Assembly: GCA_963920635.1 (NCBI GenBank)
Contig: OY987298.1
Span: forward strand, 109,621,309 to 109,685,308
DNA length: 64,000 nucleotides
Reading direction: 5' to 3'
From: Pseudeuparius sepicola
Taxonomy: Eukaryota; Arthropoda; Insecta; Coleoptera; Anthribidae
Positions 23,826 to 35,763 of the stretch are shown piece by piece. The translations under genes and the position numbers were made by a program. Position 1 is the first letter of the stretch. Each line of letters starts with the position of its first letter. Under the pieces are notes generated by a model that saw only the letters and a list, made by a program, of their open reading frames with translations, was not told the DNA's origin and searched no databases.

Positions 23826-24656
23826 GGTTTTCGATTTGATTATACAGTTCCTGATTTGACTATATAGTTCCTGATTTGATTATGTAGTTCTTGAGAAAGG
23901 TCGAACTTTGAAAAAAGGTAATGGGGAAAGATTTGCAGTTTTGTAGGCCCAATTTAATTAAATTTTGGATTTTTGAAAAGATCCATGGCTTCCTAGGTAT
24001 TTTTAAAAATTTTGACAATAGGTTCTGTTGAATTTTTTGAGAATATTTTGTTTTTATTTATTTGGTATCCATCCATATATTTTTATTTTTTAGAATATAT
24101 GCATTTCTTAACTTTTATTGGATTTATTTTAGCCTATAATTGGAGTTTTTAAGAAAGGCATTTAATTATTTTTAATTACTTCTGATGTCCCGTGTTGTCC
24201 TAGGCTGGGTAAACATAAATTATCTATTCAAAATCAAGGCCTGTTCCAAGTTATATAGGGTAGCTTGAGACAGTCATAAAAAGGTTCAATTTTTATTTTA
24301 CTGCGTATATATAGGATTGTTCTAAGAAATTTTTATAATTGTTAATTTCAAATCCCTATAAACAAAAAGATAAGAACAATTTAGTTTAAAATATTAAAAG
24401 GGTCTCAGGTATACTCATTTTACGGTACATCTTTTGTATTTACTTCTTTTGTGTAACGGGATTTGAAGCAATAGAAAAAATTCAATTTTTTATAATACCT
24501 AGCAAGCCATGGACTTTTTCAAAAATCCAAAATTTAATTAAATTTGACCTACAAAACTGCAGATCTTTCCCCATTAACCTTTTTTCAAAGTTCGACCTTT
24601 CTCAAGAACTACATAATCAAATCAGGAAATGTATATCTATAATCAAATCGAAAACG
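23826..24656. mobile_element. Inverted-repeat element, about 830 bp, with asymmetric 20-bp tandem in one arm
   Basis: The left arm (23826-24010) and right arm (about 24480-24656) pair from the tip TTTTCGATTTGATTATA inward through TTCTTGAGAAAGGTCGAA, GGGGAAAGAT, AATTTAATTAAATTTTGGAT and CCATGG. The left arm has three copies of a TTCCTGATTTGATTAT unit where the right arm has one, so the tandem expanded after insertion. The centre is unique and AT-rich. No TA or 8-bp duplication is clear. Confidence 0.85.
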
Positions 24657-25034
24657 TTTCTAATTCCACATGTCTATCATCTAGACATCTAGAGTCAAAC
24701 AAAAGAAAACAAAACTAGTCCATTCATTTTAAAAATGATCTAGATGCCTACTTGCTGAGGCCAGTTAGTGGTTTCTAAATTCCTGAAATGAATATTGACC
24801 TCTATTTATGATAACAATTCTCAAAATTTGAAGAATATCACTTATTGATACAGGACATAATATATTCAAAGGATTTGTTCTATTCTTCTGATGAACAAAC
24901 CGTTCCTTACATCTTCTATAACTTTATTCAAATTGTTTTTGGAAAGTCACATTATTTCCAACTCCAACTAACAACTTTTCTTTTGTAGGAAAGCGCACAG
25001 CGCACCTGATTTTAACTAAAATTATGAATAGAAG
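24657..25034. other. No feature recognised
   Basis: AT-rich single-copy-looking DNA with no supportable feature. Confidence 0.4.
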
Positions 25035-25485
25035 CGGGTTACTTGGGACCACAGTCCCAAGTTACCCCAAATATGAGGGATAGATAGGTACATTTTTTTG
25101 CTCCCCCAAATCTAACTTTAGAATATGACTTAAAGTACTTTTTGACATATTCGAACAAAAGAATATGTAAAATATCTGGAACGTTCTTACTAACCTGAAC
25201 AATTGTTTATTATTCCTCGCACACAAAGTTGTTTCTTGTTATTTTTTGAGATTATACAATTGGGAAATTTGAAAGCTGCCAAAACTACCTAAATAATAAA
25301 AAAACGGCCGTCTTATTCTTAGGTACTTTCCAAAGTTATCCGGCTTCAAAGTTATTTACCATAAAACATAAAAAAGTTTGTGATAAAATTTAAGAGCCGG
25401 CGAGGAGTACCTATCTTAAAAGTTGGCTTTGAGACATATTATGTCCCAAATTAACCCAGTGTCCCAAGTATCCCCATTTTACAGC
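25035..25485. mobile_element. Foldback-like element with GGGTTACTTGGGAC ends
   Basis: The left end contains a tight palindrome, GGGTTACTTGGGAC / GTCCCAAGTTACCCC (about 25039-25073). The right end (about 25441-25485) carries TGTCCCAAATTAACCC and TGTCCCAAGTATCCCC in opposite orientation. The two ends can pair with each other as well as internally. No ORF. Superfamily unknown. Confidence 0.6.
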
Positions 25486-25646
25486 AGATGTTCCTAATAA
25501 GACTGTCCAATCCTATTTTGCATGTGAAAATGTGAGATGTCATTTTCGAGAAACGACATCAACTTCGTTTTTTTTTATGCAAACCATAGTTACCTATAGT
25601 CTCGTAAATTGGGTATTTTTTAAGCTTTCCAACAACGACATAGTAC

Positions 25647-25681
25647 CATAGAAGAATCTAGTCGTAGTAGATTCTTCTATG
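25647..25681. repeat. Perfect 14-bp stem hairpin
   Basis: CATAGAAGAATCTA pairs perfectly with TAGATTCTTCTATG across the 7-base loop GTCGTAG. It stands alone in unique DNA, and no run of T follows that would suggest a terminator. Confidence 0.9.
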
Positions 25682-26267
25682 ATAATACTAACAGTATTGC
25701 CAGACGTCCCGCTTTTTGACAAGACGCAGGAGAAAGTACTAGTTATTTTAATAAACCTTTTTGTCTACTGTACACAAGCTACGTGCAAGGCATCGCCGTC
25801 TTATCTTTTTACCTATATAAAATGTTGATTATTTATCTATTCTAAATTCTTGGAAACAATAGTTACTTAAATCAGTTTTCTCTATGTTCCGTAATTGTTT
25901 TCTATTCAATAATAAAAAAGTATTTATTATGTACCGCTTGCATCACTGCTTTCTTACCTAAAAGGATTCAAAATACCGCTTTGCCCAAAAAAAAATTCTA
26001 GCAACGCTGAATACTAGATATTATGATTATTTTGAAAACATATCGGGGTTATTGCTGTTTTTTGTTTTATTCAGACTTTAACGAAGATAGACATGGAAAC
26101 AATGCAATGTATAATAATAGCCGGGCAGTCCAAGAGCCAATTTTCTGTGAAAAGTTTTCAAATAAAAAAAATAACAAAATAATTAAAACCGACTTCAATA
26201 ATTTGCCCGGCCGCGCGTTTGTCCAAACATGCTCCTTCCTAGAATTCTTTATCCAAAGATTTCTATC

Positions 26268-26917
26268 ATGATCAGGGGTAATATAACGAGTGGTGTGATA
26301 ATACCTTTCGTTAATTTTATGAATTATAATGCCAAAGCTAAAAATACCATGACTGCGCAGCAGGAGTGGTATTTTCTTAGAATTATAAGGAGTATTATCA
26401 GACTATATTAATCATATACCACGAATTGTATTTACGAAGAGAATTTAACTTCTGATAATAATTTAATTATTCAGTGTTTAGGCGTAATCTGATAACCCAA
26501 CTTATTCAACAAATTAACTACAAAAATTATAAATATTTTGCCTTTTCGAAAATATCATTTAAAAAATAAAAAAGGAGCCACAACCAGGATTTAAACCCGG
26601 GACCTCTCGAACCCAAAGTGAGAATCATGACACTAGATCATTGTGCTTTTATGTAAAATTTATACTTAACTATAGCCGCATTTAAATTTAATCACCATGA
26701 TTAAAAGTTGAAGTCTATTTGATAGCTGTCATTTAAGATGCCTTCAGTTTTGAATATATTTGTTGTGTTACCTAATAGATATTTAACGGTCAATGTGTTA
26801 ACTGAAATCGTATATTATAGTCCTATATTAAATTTGGTACTGTGAAGAAGTTATGAGATTATCGATTAGTTTTAGCTACCACAATATTAGCATAGCTAGA
26901 GCGTAACTAAGAGAGTA
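26268..26917. repeat. Dispersed repeat, copy A, interrupted by tRNA-Pro-like insert
   Basis: Matches 42424-42830 in the same orientation through AGGGGTAATATAA, GAATTATAATGCCAAAGCT, ATACCACGA..TTGTATTTA, GATAGCTGTCATTTA, ATATTTAACG.TCAATGTGTT and TGTGAAGAAGTTAT. In this copy about 250 bp (roughly 26450-26700) containing the tRNA-Pro-like sequence has no counterpart in copy B, so it looks like a later insertion. No coding content is recognised. The family identity is unknown. Confidence 0.8.
26574..26646 (-). tRNA. tRNA-Pro(TGG)-like pseudogene
   Basis: On the minus strand, 73 nt resemble eukaryotic tRNA-Pro: CATGATTCTCACTTTGGG holds the anticodon loop TTTGGGT (anticodon TGG), followed by the T-arm GGTCCCGGGTTTAAATCC and acceptor-like TGGCTCC, then a T-rich run fit for Pol III termination. 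The anticodon stem has two mismatches and the 5' acceptor strand is degraded, so it is probably non-functional, or the head of a SINE. Confidence 0.75.
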
Positions 26918-27610
26918 ATTACAATATTATGATTACTATATTATTATTATTCTCCATGGCAAATTTGAAATTTCACTAAAAATGAAAACTAACGAACATC
27001 AAACATGTCAAATATTTCACATTTTGAGATGTCACATTACAGGTTACGTAATTTGCCGTTTGAAAGGGGAGACGCCAGCGTCAACACTAGCCGCGTTCGA
27101 GAATACGCCTTGAACATGGTAGTCCCGTGTCAGTACACTTTGAAAACGGTTAGTTGAGATGTGTTAAAATCTAACGCGATCGTGTCCAAACCAAGCGTCA
27201 CTTAACCTCATCTAACCTAAACCTTTGTGGATGTTTTGCATTCTTCGCTTTAAAATATTTTCTGGAAGTTGTGAATCTCAAAAACGGGGTTTTCCGTAAA
27301 TCTTTGATCTAAAATCTAAACAAAACAGCTAGGTAATTTCTGCCAAAAATTTTAAAAAATACGCACCAATTATTGTACTGCATCAGGCATTTCAAACGGA
27401 ATGGTTTTAACATCGAGTCCAAAATAAAACGCGATTGTGCACAAATAGTGCGCGTGGACCGTTTCCTGCGAATACCATATCCTCGAACGCATCTAATGTC
27501 GACCTATAACCTAATCTGAGTGTCCAGTTAGGTTAGATGATTGTCAAGTGTCAATAAATTTCACTTTCAATCCAATGTTAAAGTCATGCTACAAAAAGCT
27601 GATTCACAGC
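26918..27610. other. No gene recognised
   Basis: Somewhat less AT-rich than the neighbours, with several AACCT-type blocks (about 27205-27235 and 27505-27535). No reading frame or repeat arms could be supported. Confidence 0.35.
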
Positions 27611-28106
27611 TGCTAAAGCTAAAGGGCGTATCTGACATTTTACACTAATTCGGGTTATTAGATTTGTTGGATACCCCATCATTTATTTCAATTTATTTGT
27701 AAAGCTAATATAGTACAGTAAAATTGGGCCAAAACCCAAACATCCAAAAAAAAAGTTCTTTCTAGCACGAAATAATTCCATACCCTCCTAAGAGTTAGTA
27801 CTAAAAAGTTACACCACCACCAGCGTCGGGTTTCGGGGGGAGGGGGTGAAAAGGGCAGGGAATTCTTATTTTTCACAGTTTTGCGTGAATATCTAGTAAA
27901 CTATGGGGTTTAGCGCAAACTTCATCCTATTCGCAAATGATATACATTAAATTCCGAACAAGAATTATTATATACAGAATTATGGTAAAGTGAACGGTTT
28001 CCATGATATGGAGGGGTAAAGGTTTCTTTGTTTTTATTTCACGTAGTTTTTGTTGAAAAAACTTAAAATGATTACAGTATAAATTAGTGACTGAATAATG
28101 TATGTA

Positions 28107-28108
<2 letters not shown>

Positions 28109-28148
<40 letters not shown>
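28109..28148. repeat. (AT)20 microsatellite
   Basis: An uninterrupted alternation of A and T in the left arm of the giant inverted repeat. The mirror position in the right arm (about 28880-28905) has only a short ATATATCTATATAT, so the expansion is arm-specific. A (TTATA) run of about four units lies at 28293-28314. Confidence 0.97.
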
Positions 28149-28152
<4 letters not shown>

Positions 28153-28383
28153 CTATGCATATATAGATACATATTACACCCATAGATTGTTATTTTTTGT
28201 CACAACATAACCTCATAAGTATACGACTGTAAATATATCCAATACAAGTTAGTAGCCTTAGTTAATTTGTACTCACTTTTTGCTCTTATTCGTTATATTA
28301 TATTATATTATATTGAAAAAATGGGAGGGAAATCAAAATGATACAAAAGGTTATAAGTTTTAGGTGAATCATTAATTGCGTTA

Positions 28384-28613
28384 TCAGTCAGCACCAAATA
28401 TTTCACTCGGGCTGGTGAGAGGATTCAAATCTTCCTGTTCTGCGTCCACTTGAGAATCATCATTTAAATCGTCGTCGATGATTACAGTATCTCTATTGAG
28501 ACATGCAAGTCCTAAGCAATTGCTGCACGTACTTGAACAATTGAGACCACTTCTTCGACACTCGCAGTTTTGGACGCATCCATCTCTGCAGAAGCATACG
28601 ATGAGGATTGTTT
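28384..28613 (-). pseudogene. Cysteine-rich CXC-like C-terminal coding fragment
   Basis: A minus-strand frame without a start codon runs from a TAA near 28614 to a TGA at 28384-28386. The first third has spaced cysteines (CFCRDGC, CECRRSGLNC, TCSNC, ACLN). This resembles the tesmin/TSO1-like CXC motif, in which C.C....C....C.C...GL.C..C.C..C.N coordinates zinc. It is followed by an acidic tail (IIDDDLNDD, QVDAEQEDL) and a normal-looking stop. A splice-acceptor-like CTTCTGCAG lies just inside the frame, so it may be a last exon. It sits alone in the spacer between the arms of the 27.6-29.5 kb element and is probably the remnant of that element's own protein or of a captured gene. The catalytic part is absent. 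The family is uncertain. Confidence 0.55.
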
Positions 28614-29732
28614 AACATATATTTTCTTGTTTTTCACATGAGCTTCCTATTCATGACTTTCTCATTTTTACAAGCTAAGGACAAATTAGATATGGGAATG
28701 ATTTGACATAAAAGAACGAATGGAAATCAGAACACTATAATGAATGAGGGCAAAAAGTGAGTACAAATTAACTAAGGCTACTAACTTGTATTGGACATAT
28801 TTACAGTCATATACATATGAGGTTATGTTGTGACAAAAAATAACAATCTATGGGTGTAATATGTATCTATACTTATATGCATAGATATATCTATATATAT
28901 TCTACATACATTATTCAGTTACTAATTTATACTGTAATCATTTTAAGTTTTTTCGACAAAAACTACGTGAAGTAAAAACAAAGAAATCTTTACCCCTCCA
29001 TATCATGGAAACCGTTCACTTTACCATAATTCTGTATATAACAATTCTTGTTCGGAATTTAATGTATATCATTTGCGTGTAGGATGACGTTTGCGCTAAA
29101 CCTCATAGTTTACTAGATATTCACGCGAAACTGTAAAAAATAAGAATTTCCTGCCCTTTTCACCCCCTCCCCCGAATCCCGACGCTGGTGGTGGTGTAAC
29201 TTTTTAGTACTAACTCTTAGGAGAGTATGGAACTATTTCGCGCTAGAAAGGACTTTTTTTTGGATGTTTGGGTTTGGCCTAATTTTGTGTTAGTTTTACT
29301 GTACTAATAGGCGTATCTGCTTCGCATCTAATTTAAAAACTCTAATGAAATATTGGCTATCTGCAATACGTATACCTACCTACTCATATTACCAGGCCAA
29401 ATGGTCGTATCCAACATTTTCTAACTATATTTTTGCAGATACGCCCTTTATCTTTAGCAGGGCAGAGCTGCTCATAATATTGTTCATGAAAAGTAGTTTG
29501 AAATTACCAGAAATAAAGTTATTTTATTACGACTGCCGCGGCTTTTCAAAATGTGCACCACTTAGAAGGCCTAGATTGAGCAACGGGCGTCTATGTCTTG
29601 GTACAAAGTATTCAGGGCAATATTACTGTAAAATGCTGTATGCATTTAGTTCCCTTCACTTTGCAGTTTTGACGGTGTGCTATAATTATTATTATATAAT
29701 TTAGAGTGTAACTAGCTGCAGGGGCCTGTGCA

Positions 29733-30397
29733 GGTGTGCCAAATTTCAGTTCAGTTGCTTCATTTATTAAATTTTTTGAAAATCTTATTTCGGGCTATGT
29801 TAGTGCATGTTGTGCGTACACTATTGCGCCTAATGAGGGTCGTGACGTCACAGCCTATGCCCGTCAAATTTAATATTTAAAATTAAATAATGAGCAAGAT
29901 CGGATTTGCCTTGGAAATATCGGAAAATGTTTTTAAGATCTATAGATATAGGGTTTTTTCTTACTTGATATTCCTGGAATTGAAATTGAAACTATAAAAT
30001 TCAATACAAACTGTCCTTATCATTTACCTAGTTTCACTGAGTTTCAAAATATGGATGTGCTTTATGTAAAAATATTACAACACTGGTCCAGGGAATGAAC
30101 TAAGCACAAGTATTGCGTTCTTCCACAACAACTATTTTAAAAAATCTTTGAACCGATTTGAAGAGAAATAATTAAAAAGAAAGAACATCCGGATATCTTT
30201 CTGATTAGCATAGAGGCACTAGAACACAATACGAACACATTTCGAACATTTTCCGATATATTCAAGGCAAACCCGATTTTTTCAATGTTTAATTTTAAAT
30301 GTCAGCCACGGGCTATGACGCTACGACCCTCAATGGTGCACTTAAAACATGCATCAACATAATACAAACATTTTCCCCAATTTGTGCCAACTTTATA
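29733..30397. mobile_element. Inverted-repeat element, about 665 bp
   Basis: The left arm contains TGCCAAATTTCAG, TAATGAGGGTCGTGACGTCA, TTTAAAATTAAATAATGAG and TTGGAAATATCGGAAAATGTT. The reverse complement of the right arm has TGCACCATTGAGGGTCGTAG, TTTAAAATTAAACATTGAA and TTGAATATATCGGAAAATGT in the same order. The arms are diverged and contain indels. A half copy lies at 21500-21640. The 102-codon opening 30299-30607 overlaps the right arm and the next MITE and is not a gene. Confidence 0.78.
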
Positions 30398-30507
30398 ATA
30401 TTCACAGTATATATTTTATTATTTCAAACAGAAAATAAAAACAAATATATCTCAATCCGTTCGAAAGTCATCGTGGTAATACACATCCTTACATTCATTC
30501 ATATTTA

Positions 30508-30737
30508 CACGGTGTTCAGCGAAAAGTCAAAGGTCCACCAAATGCTAAGGTGGAATTTTTTTACCTGTTTCACTTTTTCCCATCAAAACAACCCCCAAAA
30601 ATGTTGATTTTTAGTGTCAAAATGTCATTGGGAAATCAAAATTTTGGGGTTGATTTCATGGGCATGAATAATGAAACAAGAAAAAATCCACCCTAGGAAT
30701 TTGTGGACCTTTGATTATGCGCTTTTTCTCACACACC
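30508..30737. mobile_element. MITE, about 230 bp
   Basis: The left arm CACGGTGTTCAGCGAAAAG, preceded by TA, continues TCAAAGGTCCAC, AAGGTGGAATTTTTT and CTGTTTCA. The right arm repeats these in inverted order (TGAAACAAG, AAAAAATCCACCCT, TGTGGACCTTTGA, GCGCTTTTTCTC). The arms are about 65 bp. The right TA is not clear. Confidence 0.82.
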
Positions 30738-31660
30738 AAAATTTGGTTACTGAAACATTGTTTGCAATTACAGCATGCAGGCTAGTGCTTGCTGTCAGGT
30801 AGTGACGCTGCTTCATTTTTTCTACGTATAAAACACAGGCATCAGGTACCAATATCAAGCTGCTTGCAAGCGCATTCTTCGGTCGACAGCGGTGATTGCT
30901 TTCGACGTTTTAGAGCATTTTAAACCGATTTAATATTTTTTGCCGAAACAATACTCTCGTGGTGATGTAGAAGTACCTAATAGCATAATATTCTAATAAC
31001 ATTATTGCTTAATATTTGCCTACTTATGTACCATACTAACAGGTATCCCAACATCGTGATATTAATTTATACAAGCTCCAGTTGAACTGTTAAATAGTTA
31101 AACTTTTTATAATACCTAATTTCTATGACAAATATGTAATCCTGTATTATTATTTCAACAGATAATTTTACGCACGTATATCAATATCACCTTTGTTTTT
31201 TTTTTGCAATGTCATATAAACACGAAGATTGTGTCACCGTGATGTGAAGTGTAAACGCCCTCTGAATAGTTGCAAAAATTACTTACATAATGATATCTCC
31301 AATAACGCTTTTTAAAAATGAGACAAATAGCCGTCTAATCTATTTTCTTGATTTTTCATTGAATCCACTAAAAACTATCACCAAAATGTGGTTAAGAAAA
31401 CACTCCCTAGTTGAAACATAATAGCTAATATTATTTCAAAATAATTGACAATACGTCATACCTATACACAAGAAGCATAATGCGAAAACCCAAAAAATAA
31501 TTAAATTCGATTCATTAAACTCATTTTGGAAATGCTATCAATGAGCGGTAAGATGAGCAACCAGCTGCAACAAGCAAACAAACATTTTTCTACTCCTGCA
31601 AGGATACTTGTAGTTTTCGTCACCGTCCACAGAATGGATAAGTGTCAGTCAATTCCAGTT
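30738..31660. other. No feature recognised
   Basis: AT-rich DNA with no supportable gene, RNA or repeat. Confidence 0.4.
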
Positions 31661-31668
31661 AATTGAAC

Positions 31669-31922
31669 CACTGGCGGCGAAAAGGCGCCCGCAGAGCCCG
31701 CCGTGTGCGGGGGCAGCTCCGGAAGGGGCCCCTAAAAACTGATAACAAAAAAAGGAGGCACCTTATTATGAAACACCTAATGTGCCGCGACCCGTGATTT
31801 TGCTTCCGGCATCTTAGAGAGCATTTCGGTATTTCCAGATTTTATTACCACATGTATAAATGACCTGTCAAAATTTGGCGCGGAGGGGGGGGGGGGGGGG
31901 CGAATCCTTATCGCCGCCACTG
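31669..31922. mobile_element. hAT-type MITE, 254 bp, with poly-G tract
   Basis: The ends CACTGGCGGCGAAAAGG (left) and CAGTGGCGGCGATAAGG (reverse complement of right) are flanked by 8-bp duplications AATTGAAC (31661-31668) and AACTGAAC (31923-31930), one mismatch. CAGTGGCGG-type ends are common among hAT elements. GC content is far above the surroundings, and a run of about 18 G lies near the right end. No coding capacity. Confidence 0.85.
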
Positions 31923-31946
31923 AACTGAACGCATATAGTTTCATAT

Positions 31947-33078
31947 ACATGGGTGAGTCATTAATGGCACATAGTGCAACCGCATAGGTATATTTTGGGC
32001 CAAAATATTACGATTGAGGCTAATATGCCTTATAGAAATGTTGTTTGTTTATGAGATACAGGGCGTTGAAGTTCATTTTTGAAATTTAATTATGGCTACA
32101 TCTCCCAAACTAATCAAGCTGCTGAACTGAAACTTGGCACTGCTGTGTTTTTGGGGATGGAGAATAAGTTGAAAATGTCAATTTATACGTGTCTCACAGA
32201 GGGCGCCACTTGCGCTGTATTTGGATTTTGCGATTACTCGTAACTTTTTTGAGGTCATCTTTTTGGTCCTGCGGTCCGTCATTTTAGTGCATCTTTTCGT
32301 TCTGAAACAAAGATGTACTCTTGCCAAAACGTGACCCAAAACCCCTGTTGACAATATTCGAAAAATAAAATATTCACCTACTGCTTTCAAATGTTACAGA
32401 TCAACTGTACATTGAAAATGAAGAAAAAAATGCCAAATGAACATGGTCGAAACACATTTGTTTTCTTGAAACAGGGTGACCGAATTTTGTCGAGTTTCAA
32501 TCCGTTCCATTTTGAAAGTGAACATTTTTTGGGGACATTGTTCATATGGGGTTTTTTCTCGCTTTAAATGGTACCTACAGCCGTTGTGCAATATTTGAGA
32601 GCAGTCGGTAAATATTTTATTTTTCTAATCTTGAAGTCAACAGGTGTTTTGGAGTACGTTTCGGCAATTTCAACGCAAACGGTTGATTTGACTGTTATGA
32701 AACAAGAGTACCTTTTTGTTGCAGAATGAAAAGATGCCCTAAAATGATGGACCTGCAGGACCAAAAAGATAACCTCAAAAAAGTTACAAGTAAAAGCACT
32801 ATCCAAAAACAGACCAAGTTGCTCCCTCTGTATGATACGTACAAATAGGCATTTTCAGCTTATTCTTCATCCCCAAAAACATAGCAGTGCCAAATTTCAG
32901 TTCAGCAGCTTGATTAGTTTGGGAGATGTAGCCATAATTCAATTTAAAAAAATGGACTTTAACGCCCTGTATTTCTTAAACAAACAACATTTCTATAAGG
33001 CATATTAGCCTCAATCGTAATATTTTGGCCCAAAATATATGCAGCTGCACTATGTGCCATTACTAATGACTCACCCTG
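31947..33078. mobile_element. Near-perfect 1.13-kb palindromic element, family P, copy 1
   Basis: The left end GGGTGAGTCATTAATGGCAC and right end (complement) GGGTGAGTCATTAGTAATGG begin arms of roughly 550 bp that meet near 32490 with almost no spacer. Shared blocks include TAATATGCCTTATAGAAATG, ACATCTCCCAAACTAATCAA and GATCAACTGTAC. A TA follows the right end (33079-33080). On the left the first bases differ (CATGGGTG against CAGGGTG). No ORF is meaningful, since both strands read the same arms. Relatives lie at 62691-63820 (complete) and 55163-55480 (one arm). Confidence 0.88.
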
Positions 33079-33080
33079 TA

Positions 33081-34735
33081 TAAGAAGATAGATATAAGAT
33101 GATATAGATAAGATCGAAATCAATCAATCACAGTTAAGATTCCTCGGGTGCGTGTTGACAATCAAGCTTTACCCTTGAAATGATTTTATTCCAAAATGCC
33201 GGTGTGATCTGTCAAATTATTTTCATCATTTATGCGAATAATCGTTTAGCTGCTATTACACGTAGAAATAATATAAAAATATAAATGATTATACAACAAA
33301 TAGTCTTTCACTTTTTAATTAGCGTAATCCCTATACGAAATATTATAAGAGGCTATTGTTATTTAATTAGTCCAGCCATGACTACCCTCCTGCTTTATGA
33401 AAAAATACGCTATACAACTAGAGTGGAATAACCGTATATGCAGTCTGCCTACGACTATTGAAATAGTATCTACAACAACTAATAATTCTTACTGATATCC
33501 ACTATTGCTTCCATATCCAAGTGACACTGTCAAACACGTCAAAGCTCGAGTATCCGTAAACAAAGTTATATTACCCCTTTGAAGCCAACGATTGTGAACT
33601 CTTAACCACATACATAGATACCTACCTACTTTTTGGCCATTCACAAACCTGCATTTTTCATAAATCAGATTAAATTTTCGTTACGCAAAGATAACATTGG
33701 GTTGTGGTTGCAATGGAAAATATCTACTTATGTTCCATACAATTACAAAGAAAGCAATCTGTCAGTTTTTGGTTTCGTTATTGAAAAAGAACTTTCGCAT
33801 ATTCACAAGATTTCAGGTGTTCGCATTCGACACAAACAAGAAAATACTTATTTGAGTTTGAGTATATCAGGTATAGCCAAGACTAATTCACAACTTTTTA
33901 TTATATAAATAAACATATCTTTACAAAATTCTAATAGGTAGGTAAAATTTAGTCCTATACATAATAATAATATAAAGATTATGTCACCTAATTCTCTAGA
34001 CCCGATTCCCGACTGCAATCTAATTTTGCAACTTTTTATACTCCGAATTAGAAAGGATTAAGTAATCGTAATGACCACTATCTTCCATGCCATAATAATG
34101 TTCCGTTGTTTATTATTTACTGGCAAGTACAAAAACTCTTTTACATAATAGGCGTGTAAAATTCAATATGCCGTTATGTGGGAGTAACACCATACAATTA
34201 AAAACAGGAAGTGAAATAACAGCCTTGCGAACGTGGAAGGTATACAGTGACCAGCAGAAATGTTGGCAACACATGGGAACATTTTTTATTTTCAGGACAC
34301 CTAGTGAATTGTGTAGTAGTGTATAGCGCAGAATAGGAAAGGATCATATAACTGGTGCTTGCTGATTTATATGTAAGGGATTCTTGAGGAAAAAATTAGC
34401 TACGAACTTTTATATAAATCTTGACTTGATTTATTTATTAAAAAATCCGAAAGTACCTATATTAACTTTTAAGCAACAAGGCGGACGATCGACATCACAT
34501 TTATGATTTTTTATCAAAAACTGGCTATACTTGGATTTACATTAAAAAATACACAGTTAAAAATACCTATATAATATACCCATTAATTTTCAGTTTAAAA
34601 TAAAAAATACCCTCTTAGTGTCTATTTATTTTTGCCCTATATTAATAAAGCAGTCTGGTAGCCTCCGTGCTGGATTCCTTTCTAGCAATTTACTGCTTTA
34701 AAAATAATAAATGTGACATTATTAAAAAGCTTTCC
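33081..34735. other. No feature recognised
   Basis: AT-rich DNA. A lone TACAGTGACCAGCAG end at 34245 has no partner. The 91-codon opening at 33633 shows no known motif. Confidence 0.4.
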
Positions 34736-34800
34736 GACATCTGTACTTAAATAGGGATCGGCTTTCTTTCAAAAAATTTTCCCCAAAATTGTACGGTTTT
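34736..34800. repeat. Solo end of the 36.75-kb foldback family
   Basis: TGTACTTAAATAGGGATCGG followed by CTTTCTTTCAAAAAATTT is essentially identical to the left tip at 36759-36796. The rest of the element is absent. Confidence 0.85.
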
Positions 34801-35763
34801 TCTGCAGATTGATTTTTTAGTTAGCGCTATTTCTTAAATCCAACATAGAGGCTGGTCTGAGTGAACATAAAATGGCTTTTCGATCGGTAGTGGGCAGCAG
34901 CGCGCATAATTTTAAACTTTTGGCCAATACAAATTTTAATCTAAGTAATAAATAAAATTTTGAGACCAAAATTATTTTAAATCCTTTATAACAATGGTCG
35001 TACATAGAATTTGAATTCAAACATTTGTCTGAAGCCACCCCGAAGTACACATTTATATGTATATATAAGTTACAAGGACATAGAGAATAATCCAACTTAA
35101 ACTATGTATTGACCAAAAGTTTTAATTCGTGTTGCGATTTTATGGGTCAAAATGTTGAATCATCGTGGTGTACATTGACCCTTAAGGCCAGCCCATATTG
35201 TGGGATTAATAAATGTAATAAAATTCGAGAAATACCTATCTTGGAAAGTTTACGTTTAATTCATATTTATGTAATAGCTCTGAACGAATTCACCAATTTT
35301 TATTTTGTATTGAATAATAGGTTACTGTAAAACCTTAATCGTTTTATTTTTGTACGGAGAACAGAACAATGTGAGTTTCCTAAATATCAGTTAAACTAGT
35401 ATTGGCACGTTCTATAAAAAAAGCTTCGGACCGTTTATTTCTGGTTGAATAAATGAACAAGTAGAAAATCGATTTTTTACCTCGAAATATTATTGTAATA
35501 TCAATTAAAGTCGCTTTGCAATTCTGTTTTTATGATGTAATTTTAGTATTGTCAATAATTTAAATAAGCTTTTTGCATTATTCGATATACAGCCAGCAAC
35601 GTCCAACCTTCGTCGTGATTTCTCTTTATGCAGATGATGGACCAGTTTTAATAATGCATTAATAAAAGAGGCTGTGTAAATCAATGGAATAGCTTAATTC
35701 ACATAATTACAATTTTTGAGATGTTTTTATTGGCATTTGCAAGTAAAGGATAATTCGTGAAAA
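34801..35763. other. No feature recognised
   Basis: AT-rich DNA with two short unidentified openings (34817-35095 minus, 35109-35330 plus). Confidence 0.4.

Larger units (their letters stand above)
27611..29460. mobile_element. Giant inverted-repeat element, 1.85 kb, arms over 600 bp
   Basis: The outer ends CTGCTAAAGCTAAAGGGCG (left) and CTGCTAAAGATAAAGGGCG (reverse complement of right) differ at one base. The arms run inward to about 28285 and back out from about 28745, with high similarity over most of their length (for example the CACCACCACCAGCG, CATGATATGGAGGGGTAAA and GTTAGTAGCCTTAGTTAA blocks). The right arm has an extra stretch of about 100 bp (29310-29410), and the left arm has a 40-bp AT microsatellite (28109-28148). 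The spacer of about 460 bp holds a TTATA microsatellite and a minus-strand cysteine-rich coding piece. No clear target duplication was found, so the superfamily is not assigned. Confidence 0.88.

Noticed and set aside
27688..29704. ORFs on both strands around 27.7-29.7 kb, up to 119 codons
   Set aside because: They fall in the long arms or AT microsatellite of the giant inverted repeat.
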